Assembly: GCA_036939355.1 (NCBI GenBank)
Contig: JALLAP010000228.1
Location: 1-23,078, forward strand
Direction of reading: 5' to 3'
Origin: Thalassiosira profunda
Lineage: Eukaryota > Bacillariophyta > Thalassiosirophyceae > Thalassiosirales > Thalassiosiraceae
DNA: 23,078 nt
Below, piece after piece: positions 17,165 through 23,078 of the stretch. Under the pieces are notes generated by a model. It was not told the DNA's origin. It searched no databases and saw only the letters and a list, made by a program, of their open reading frames with translations. Numbering within the stretch: the first letter of the stretch is position 1; the number at the start of each line of letters is the position of its first letter. Both the position numbers and the translations under genes were made by a program.

Positions 17165-19595
17165 TCATATCATGGTTGTGTTGTCCGAGGGAGTGGGGGG
17201 AAGCGTGGGCGGCTCGAAGCTGCTCGTGTCCGCCATGGAAACTCCCACGTACTCCCCTCCGGCTCCGCCTCCCACGTTCAACCCTCCGGCGTAATTCCGC
17301 GCCTCCCGCAATTGACGGAAGCGCATGTAGTTGAAGTTCTCCCGGCGCTATGGCTTCTTCTCCTCCGAACCGTACGGCTTCTTCTCGTCCGAGTCGCCGT
17401 TGGCGCTGTACGGTTTGTACTGCTTCTTTGCAGTGGGCGACGAGTAGCTGGGAGAGCTGGGCGATCCGGGAGTGGGGGGCGTTGGGGTCGGCACTTCTCC
17501 AGTCTCCTTCAGGCATTCCCTCGCGTACAGCTGGTAAAAGTCCCACGAGCTCTTGGCAATCTCGCTGCCGCAGTCCATCCTCCTGAATGCTGGGAAGGGA
17601 CCCGCGCCGCCGCATTGTTTCTCGACGTAACCGCACTGCTCCCGATTCGTAAAGTCTACCTTGTCAAATCGATCGAGCAAGTTCTCTTTGCACGGCTTGG
17701 TAAATTCCTCCCACGCCGCGCAGTCGATGGCATCCAACGATCGGCAGGCGTCGAGCGCCTCGAAGAGCAGCGTCTTGAAGTTGACAAAAGAGCTGCACTG
17801 CGGGGCCTCCTACGTCCTCGTCCTCGACAATCAGGCTGTGAAGAATCTTCATGCAGTCCAACGCATTTTTCCCGCCGTGCATGGGCTCCTCGTCGTAGGT
17901 GTGGGCACAGGATTCGAAGACATCCAGCTGGCCAAAGTTGTCGTTGTCGAAATCGGTCACCATCGCCATCAGCTGATCCACATCTGCACATTCCGAGAAC
18001 TTGACGAGGGACGACGTTCCCTTCAGGGTCTGTTCCGGCGCGCAGGTGGCCGCGCCCCCGGTGGTGCTGCTCGCGGCAGACGACCCACCAGCCTTTTTGG
18101 GTATGAGGTTCCCCTCGTGCGTCGCGGCCGAGGACCCACTGGTACTGGAGGCAGCGTTGCCCGAAGCCTTGGCATCACAATACGCCGGCCTACTGTCCGT
18201 GCAAGAGCACATACTGCAGTCGATGAGGGTGTTGAAGTTCTCATTTGCAAAGCAATAGTCTGGGGAGCTCTCTTGCATGCACTCGCTGCAGCCCTCGTCC
18301 TTCGCGCAATTTCCCACTTGTATCAGACACTTCTGCTCAATACAACTCTCCATATCCTTGTAGCTTTTGTAGTTGGGGTCCGTGACCTTCGTGTCAGGAC
18401 GCGATTTATCACAGGTGTTGTCGCAGCTGTCGACCGCCCCGCCCAGTGGCACAGTGCAATCCGTGGGAGACCCGCCGGCGGCAAGGACCGGTGCCCCCGC
18501 CGCCAAGGGCCGGAGCTCCCACGAGATTTCATTGCCCCACACGCCATTCTCCACCGTGACGTGGTAACACTTGGCCTCCAACTTGGAAAGGCAAACGTGG
18601 ACCGTGCCCTGCGAGCCATACTCCAATCCTCCCTTGTAAATTGGCGCATCCTTCCCCTGCTCAGTCAGCGTCAGCACCGTGGCGTCCCATCCGTCTCCCC
18701 AGGAATCGTACTGGACCAACCGGTAGGGAAACTCCGAGGAGCCGCAATCAGGCTCGTCTTCCTCCTTCGTGAACACATCATCATCAAAGTCGGTGTCCGC
18801 GGAGTTTTCTTCCGAGGCGCAAAACTCCTTCGCCTCGCGGGCCAGTGCCGGTTTGCAGTTGGCGCTGCCCGGATCCCGGCAGGCGTATCCCTCCATCCCG
18901 CACTCTCCCCCCTCGTCCCAGTTGGAATTGGCGCTGCCCCCTCCCGGGTAGTGGCAGGTATCCTCGCAGCAATCTCCCCCATCGTAATTGCACGCCTTGG
19001 AATTGTAGCACCCCGGCATGGCGTCGTGGCACACCCCATCTCCCAAGAAGCGCTCGTGCATCCCCTCCCACTGGCATTCCGTCAATGTCGAGCAGTCGAT
19101 CTCATCACTCTCCTCGTCGGCAGCATCTCCCTCCTTCTTGGGCTTGCTCCCGGCGGGAGCGTCGTCCTCGTCCCACACCACGCAGCTGTCGAACGCTCCA
19201 CAAAAGGTCTCCTGCTCGTTCGCCCCGCCGTTGCGCACGTCCTGGCAGTGCCCGCTCGCCACCAAGAATCCAAGCACGTCCTGGCACGGCGTTTCGGGGA
19301 CGACGTTGGCCCAGTCTATGCTGTGCTCCTGAAGGGTCGTGAAGCATCCCCGGCAGGTGGGGGAGAGGATGCACTTGAGGAAGGCCGCGTCGCAGGTGGG
19401 GGAGGGATCGGGTTGGAGTTGCCGGGTCTTGGATGCTGAGTGGGCGTCCGTCGAAACGAGACGCTCCTCGAGGTGCCGCGGCAGCTGCGGCCGGGCGGAT
19501 TGAACGGCGTCATCGATGGCGACGGCGGGCGCCTCCGCGAGCCGACGGCCTGCGATGCGGGCCGCCGCGGCGGCTACTAGGGACACCTTCACCAT
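17165..19595 (-). CDS. Secreted LNR/DSWGDGW-domain protein, frameshifted and with an in-frame stop
   Basis: From 19595 the frame opens with a hydrophobic, signal-like N-terminus (MVKVSLVAAAAARIAG) and Cys-rich modules. Residues about 168-214 form an LNR (Notch/Lin-12 type) module with GDGVCHDAMPGC, CNYDGGDC and CEDTC. About 290-370 hold a DSWGDGWDATVLTL module ending EISWELRP. Cys-rich stretches follow. Near 17812 the frame shifts: past it CSSFVNFKTLLFEALDAC and DAIDCAAWEEF continue in another frame to a TAG at 17348. In the same frame beyond the TAG a further 60 codons encode FNYMRFRQLREARNY and SFEPPTLPPTPSDN, ending at 17165. That tail looks like a cytoplasmic domain, yet no membrane helix lies between it and the ectodomain. 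I infer a surface protein whose anchor-coding segment is missing, either through decay or assembly collapse. Function unknown; the LNR suggests protein-protein binding. Confidence 0.65.
17798..17813 (-). other. Frameshift site in the LNR-domain gene
   Basis: On the plus strand the tract CCTCCTACGTCCTCGTCCTCG carries one extra A (17812); removing it makes a regular CCTCGT repeat and restores the frame. Alternatively, 17798-17813 could be read as a GT...AG segment of 16 nt whose removal also restores the frame, but this is far shorter than any other intron here. A sequencing/assembly slip or a real mutation is more likely. Confidence 0.6.
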
Positions 19596-20015
19596 GGCTC
19601 TTCGTGGGCTGGTTGTCCCGCCGGCCTGGAGAATTTTTGCATTTCGTGGGCCAGTTCCCGCTCTTTGTGTCTCCTTTTGAACGTATGATACGGCTCACGA
19701 TGGTTGTTTCCTTGGTTGTACGGTTGAGTCAGCTTGCCTTGTGGCCCACGATTTCCAAGCAACAAGCAACCACTTTCACCGATCGACCTGCATCGACCAA
19801 GCTTTGACTTCTCCTCTTGCCCTCCCTCCTCCACTCCCGCGCCCGACGCCCCCTGTCGCTGACGTGCTGTTGCTAGTTGCTGCCGTCCTGCTGGCCTTAT
19901 CCCTGCTTTGTTGCAAATCTACAGAGCGAGAGTACTGTGAGGTCGGATTTTGCAAAGGATACCGCCATAACACACAACACACACCAATTTCGGGATCGGA
20001 ACAATACAATACACG
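19596..20015. promoter_or_regulatory. Shared divergent upstream region with repeated GCCCACGA sites
   Basis: The motif TTCGTGGGC (or its complement GCCCACGA) occurs at 19601, 19643 and 19744, the first only six bases from the start codon of the LNR gene. ATTTCGTGGGC at 19641 is identical to a site inside the 5491-5730 element. TGGGCY resembles the plant 'site II' element bound by TCP factors; whether these algae use it is unknown. A TTTTGCAAAGG motif lies at about 19952 upstream of the small-protein gene. Confidence 0.4.
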
Positions 20016-20312
20016 ATGAGCTTCACGACGAGACTAGCCGACGTGGCCCACAAGACCTTCGTCACGGGCTGCTTCGGATTCTTCGGCTACCAGGCGTACC
20101 AGCTGGGCGGGGCGATGATCGCGGGACGGGACGCGCCGGAGCAGGAGAATCCCCACGCGGGCTTCATCCAGATGGTGCGCGACCAGTACGACCAGGAATA
20201 CAAAAAGTACTTCGACACGGGGCACCGGGATTGGTACGACAAGGACGACAATTCGTATTTGGACAAGGTGCCCAAGCCGAGGGATTATCAGCCGGGAGGG
20301 AAGAGGAACTGA
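20016..20312 (+). CDS. Small single-pass membrane protein, possibly mitochondrial (COX14-like)
   Basis: An intact 98-aa frame. Residues 1-12 are amphipathic (MSFTTRLADVAHK). Residues about 14-37 form a single hydrophobic helix (FVTGCFGFFGYQAYQLGG). The rest is a charged tail rich in Asp, Lys and Tyr (DQYDQEYKKYFDTGHRDWYD). Small size, an N-terminal helix preceded by a D-x-x-H-K pattern and a soluble tail recall inner-membrane assembly or respiratory-subunit proteins such as COX14, but the match is weak. It is divergent from the LNR gene and convergent with the phosphatase gene. The start is preceded by CAATACACG, with no alternative upstream Met in frame. It is too short to assign on sequence pattern alone. 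Confidence 0.65.
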   Translation: MSFTTRLADVAHKTFVTGCFGFFGYQAYQLGGAMIAGRDAPEQENPHAGFIQMVRDQYDQEYKKYFDTGHRDWYDKDDNSYLDKVPKPRDYQPGGKRN

Positions 20313-20885
20313 ATGAGTGAGGGTGTGTGATTGCAGAAAGAGATGAGGGCAACCGTTGGCGGGGAGTGACGTGAGACAAATGGGCTTTGCGCAATCCGAA
20401 GAGAAGTAGCTCTGCCACAAAACCTCTGTCATTTCACAGAATGGCTTTATCATCTCTCTGTTTGCAGCTGCTTCCTTTCGTGATCAGAGTTGGTGTCCCA
20501 ACGATCAACAGCAGAAAGGTTACTAATGTTGTATGGCAGAGGCAAGAGAGCTGGCGAGGGCAGCCCCTTTTTATCACAACTGGCGCCCAAACAACACGTC
20601 TGCCAACTATGCCTACACGCTTAAGCTGGACCGCCACCACATCCAAAGGACTCCCCAACTTTCCTTTACAGCTTACATTGAATTGTACATTTGCTCTCCA
20701 ATTTTCCTCTAGCAAAAAATACCCTCAAATCCCTCTAATTCGCTCCCTTTCCCAATCCCCGAGTGCGTTGTGTTGTATGTTTGGACATTGCAAACATAGC
20801 GTCTGGGCGTTGAATGCATATTCAATCCGAGTTCAGCCCAGCCACATCGAAATCTAACATACTTCTAAGTCATCTGAGGAGCTCC
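20313..20885. other. Convergent intergenic region
   Basis: 573 bp lie between two facing stop codons and should hold both 3' untranslated regions. Short frames in this stretch have no protein-like composition. No repeat, structured RNA or terminator was recognised. Confidence 0.45.
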
Positions 20886-22425
20886 TTACTCCTCGGACGC
20901 TTTGTAGTCGAACAAATGTGCAACAATGATTGTGGTGTCGTCGATCACCTGCTCCTCCTGCATCCACCTAGCGTTCGCCTCCTTCACGAGGCAATCGACT
21001 GCCTCCGCGGGTCCGGGTGTAGGAAAGAGTAGGTCTATGGTCTCATCGTTCTCGACGAATTCCCAAAGTCCATCAGTCGCCACAACGAGCACCCTGTCCG
21101 AGGACGGGTTCAACTCTTTCTCCGTGAATTCCGGGTCCGAAATCACTCCGGCAGTGTGTGCAACCGCATCTCCCAGCGATCTGAACAAGGAAGATGATTG
21201 AGAGATGAGTGAAAAGAGACATCACAGAGAGGGAACAAGATGTTCAAAGACATCAACTCACCTGGACATGGCAAGTCCGGGCACGTCCATGTGACCAAGC
21301 CAAACGCGAGGGGGTCCGTCAATTCCATCGTCGTACTCCACAGCAAACACCCTCCCTCCCGCAGCAAGAATGCGCTCCTTCTCCCCAGGCGAATCGGGCT
21401 TGTGGTCGTGCGTGAACTCCTCCGCCACGAGCTTCCCGCCCTCCTCCAGACCCAGAATGACGCGAGAGTCGCCAATGTTCACTCCGGTGAGCTTGTTCCC
21501 CCGCACGATGGCCATCGACAGCGTCGTGCCGCTGAACTCGGTATCGATGCGGAAGTTGCGGATCACCTGGTGCTCCACCTTGGCGATGGCGTCGGCCGCG
21601 GCCTTCTTGATGTCCGTGCCCCAGCTGGGGTGGGACATCATCTCCATGGCGAGCTGGTCGCGGAACTGGGCCGAGACGCCGTCGCCGTGCTCCCCGTGCC
21701 CGTCGAGGACGCAGAGGATGAGGGTGTTCGTGGCCGGGTCGTCGGCCATGATGAGGGCGTCCTGGTTCTTTTTGCGGGGGTTGTAGGGGGCGTGGCCCTT
21801 CTTCGAGACGCCGGAATACTCCGTCACCGCACACCGCAGGTGGAGGTGATGCTGGATAGTTGTGATGGAAGTTTGACGGGCAGGACAAAAATCAGTGGGC
21901 TCAAAACGGATGAATGAGACACACTTATCAATCAAAAGCTCACATCTTCTGTTTTCTCATTGGCCTTCTTCCCCTTCAATTCAGCCATCACCGCGCCATC
22001 GATCGTCTCGCTGTCGCCCTGCACGGTCAGACGACGGCGGATCTTGGAAATGATCCCTCCCTTTGAATGTAAATGAGGGGAGAGATAAATTGTATTAGCG
22101 TCAATTGAACGGGTAGACGAAATCAAACCGAGCATAAGGTGAATCGAGATAATGCTCCCCGGAAGAGGGTTACGCCCTCCACGCAGCGTGCGATGTGTGG
22201 TGTCGATAGGCCTACCATCCACAATTGCTCGGTTCAAATCATTGCAAATCAATGATTGCAAAAGGGATCCTTGCGTTACAGCACCAGGCATCGCAGGCGT
22301 ACCTTCTTCTTGTCCTTCGAGTTCCCGTTCCCGGGCGCCGAGCCGCCTGGGTGCTCGACGGTTCCCCCGGCGTCCGGGACGAAGTTGGACGAGTGGACGG
22401 CGGAGTGGGGCTTCGTCTCGCTCAT
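20886..22425 (-). CDS. PP2C-family protein phosphatase
   Basis: Four exons (22303-22425, 21944-22060, 21262-21851, 20886-21180) join in frame to 374 aa; introns are 242, 92 and 81 nt. It removes phosphate from Ser/Thr using two metal ions. Residues 1-80 are a basic, polar leader (KDKKK, KIRRRL) without a signal peptide. The catalytic domain runs from about 85 to 368: GVSKKGHAPYNPRKKNQDA (motif 1), LDGHG at 129-133, SGTTLSMAIV, VNIGDSR at 204-210, HDHKPDSPGEKERI, AMSRSLGD across the last splice junction (277-281), ATDGLWEF at 311-318 and IDDTTIIV at 356-363. Every expected metal-binding Asp position appears present, so it is probably active, most likely in cytosol or nucleus. Intron 1 is unusually long for this window and holds a small hairpin (AATCATTG / CAATGATT, 22237-22257). 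The start has ATTTGCAAAG immediately before the ATG. Substrate unknown. Confidence 0.9.
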
Positions 22426-22608
22426 CTTTGCAAATCAACTATTACGAGCGACAACGACGGCGGCGGCCACAGGCAGGGTGCGAGCTGGAGCGACGAGGAC
22501 GGCGATGCCTGCGCCGTTTGGTTGGGGAAGGTGGCGGCGGCGAGGTGTCTGGGCGGGCGCGGCGGGCGGGCTGCCGGGCTGATCTCCTCTCTCCTGACTC
22601 CTGAGGGG
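22426..22608. promoter_or_regulatory. Phosphatase upstream region
   Basis: The phosphatase promoter should lie here. GATTTGCAAAG directly abuts the ATG and further GC-rich CGACGACGG runs lie upstream. No other gene is supported. Confidence 0.35.
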
Positions 22609-22781
22609 TTTGGGATTAGGGGGGGGATTCCGTGCCGAAGGCGGGGGATCCCCATGTGGGTCCCACCTCCTAACAAACGGCACTAGCTTTGGATCTGCCT
22701 CCAGCGGGGCTTTGTTAGGGGAAGCTAGAGAGGGTCCCACGTGCCATAGGTGGGGGCCCCCACTCCCCCCCTAATCCCAAA
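22609..22781. repeat. 173-bp nested inverted-repeat element
   Basis: Outer arms 22609-22625 and 22765-22781 are perfect 17-bp inverted copies (TTTGGGATTAGGGGGGG). Inside, CCTAACAAA at 22669-22677 pairs with TTTGTTAGG at 22711-22719, and GTGGGGGCCCCCAC at 22750-22763 is a perfect palindrome. No coding capacity. A MITE or fold-back element is plausible; no target duplication is clear. Confidence 0.5.
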
Positions 22782-22911
22782 GGCCTATCTCTCCTCGGCT
22801 TTTTGCAAAAAAGGAAGTGCCGGCTTGGATTTCGAGGTCGGACCAAGGGAATAACAGTATGGGGAGGAGACTGTTGTGGAGGGGCGATAATCAGTTGACC
22901 GTCAAAGGTTT
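22782..22911. other. Unannotated stretch between two repeats
   Basis: Nothing recognisable is seen except a CTTTTTGCAAAAAAG palindrome at about 22799-22813 and the first AAAGGTTTGC unit at about 22904 leading into the terminal palindrome. Confidence 0.4.
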
Positions 22912-23078
22912 GCAAAGGTTTGCACCCAGGGGGCTTTACGGGACTCCAGACGGACGAAAGACAGACCGCTTGCTTGCTCGCGGCTAAGGCGCGCGAGCGC
23001 GATTGCTGACGACTGAAAGAGGCGTCTGTCTTTCGTCCGTCTGGAGTCCCGTAAAGCCCCTTGGGTGCAAACCTTTGC
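22912..23078. repeat. Large palindrome with 55-bp arms at the window end
   Basis: Arms 22912-22966 and 23024-23078 are inverted copies of 55 bp with one mismatch (CCCAGGGGG versus CCCAAGGGG). A 57-bp spacer itself contains GCTCGCG / CGCGAGC. The left arm is preceded by another AAAGGTTTGC unit, so the palindrome may extend past the window edge. It could be a MITE, a fold-back element or an end-of-contig fold-back artefact. Confidence 0.7.

Noticed and set aside
17798..17813. A 16-nt intron in the LNR gene
   Set aside because: It has GT and AG ends and restores the frame, but every other intron here is at least 71 nt. A one-base slip in a CCTCGT tract explains it more simply.
17661..19439. 592-codon plus-strand open frame
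   Set aside because: It runs antisense to the Cys-rich LNR gene, whose opposite strand carries clear domains. The plus-strand product has no recognisable motif.
1..23078. tRNA, rRNA, CRISPR or bacterial operon signals
   Set aside because: No cloverleaf-like segments, repeat-spacer arrays, Shine-Dalgarno-led gene runs or rRNA motifs were seen on either strand by eye.

Overview
The window looks like compact, GC-rich nuclear DNA from a eukaryotic alga with a secondary red plastid, probably a photosynthetic stramenopile of the pelagophyte/diatom kind. Genes lie on both strands with short gaps. Spliceosomal introns are mostly 71-95 nt (GTGAGT/GTAAGT donors, pyrimidine-AG acceptors). Two proteins begin with a signal peptide followed by a Phe at the predicted cleavage site, the plastid-import signature of these algae. 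No rRNA, tRNA, CRISPR array, operon or bacterial feature was found. The species assignment is inference.

Layout, left to right: (1) a secreted Cys-rich protein on the minus strand (223-1807, four exons, two of them a tandem exon duplication); (2) about 1.2 kb with no recognisable gene; (3) a 793-aa plastid-targeted coiled-coil protein of unknown function (2973-5354, minus); (4) a divergent promoter region holding a 240-bp element with terminal inverted repeats (5491-5730); (5) a secreted YHYH-domain/sulfatase fusion (5965-8598, plus), followed by a probable extra or alternative C-terminal exon (8639-9220); (6) the ribosome-biogenesis protein RRP1/Nop52 (9291-11622, minus, three exons); (7) a low-complexity Arg/Glu/Pro-rich protein with a signal sequence (11888-14555, plus); (8) a WHEP-containing eukaryotic-type prolyl-tRNA synthetase with a plastid-type leader (14595-16756, minus); (9) a large secreted LNR-domain protein that appears to have lost its membrane anchor and carries a frameshift in this assembly (17165-19595, minus); (10) a 98-aa membrane-anchored protein, possibly mitochondrial (20016-20312, plus); (11) a four-exon PP2C phosphatase (20886-22425, minus); (12) a repeat-rich right end with two separate palindromic structures (22609-22781 and 22912-23078).

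The genes do not form one pathway. Housekeeping genes (RRP1, ProRS, PP2C, the small membrane protein) alternate with fast-evolving secreted and plastid proteins, as in a compact nuclear genome. Neighbours are often divergent with 265-610 bp shared upstream regions, or convergent (39 bp between stop codons at 14555/14595).

The assembly contains four single-N joins. Three (13775, 14864, 15977) are flanked by exact 72-bp direct duplications that break the frame. One (8043) is followed by a 27-nt inverted copy of flanking sequence. All four lie inside genes and look like unmerged contig ends, so the protein models given here ignore the extra copy. The most interesting candidates are the YHYH-sulfatase fusion with two possible C-terminal tails, the two-start ProRS, the recent tandem exon duplication, and three unclassified inverted-repeat elements. 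I found no clear evidence for a wholly new multi-gene system.
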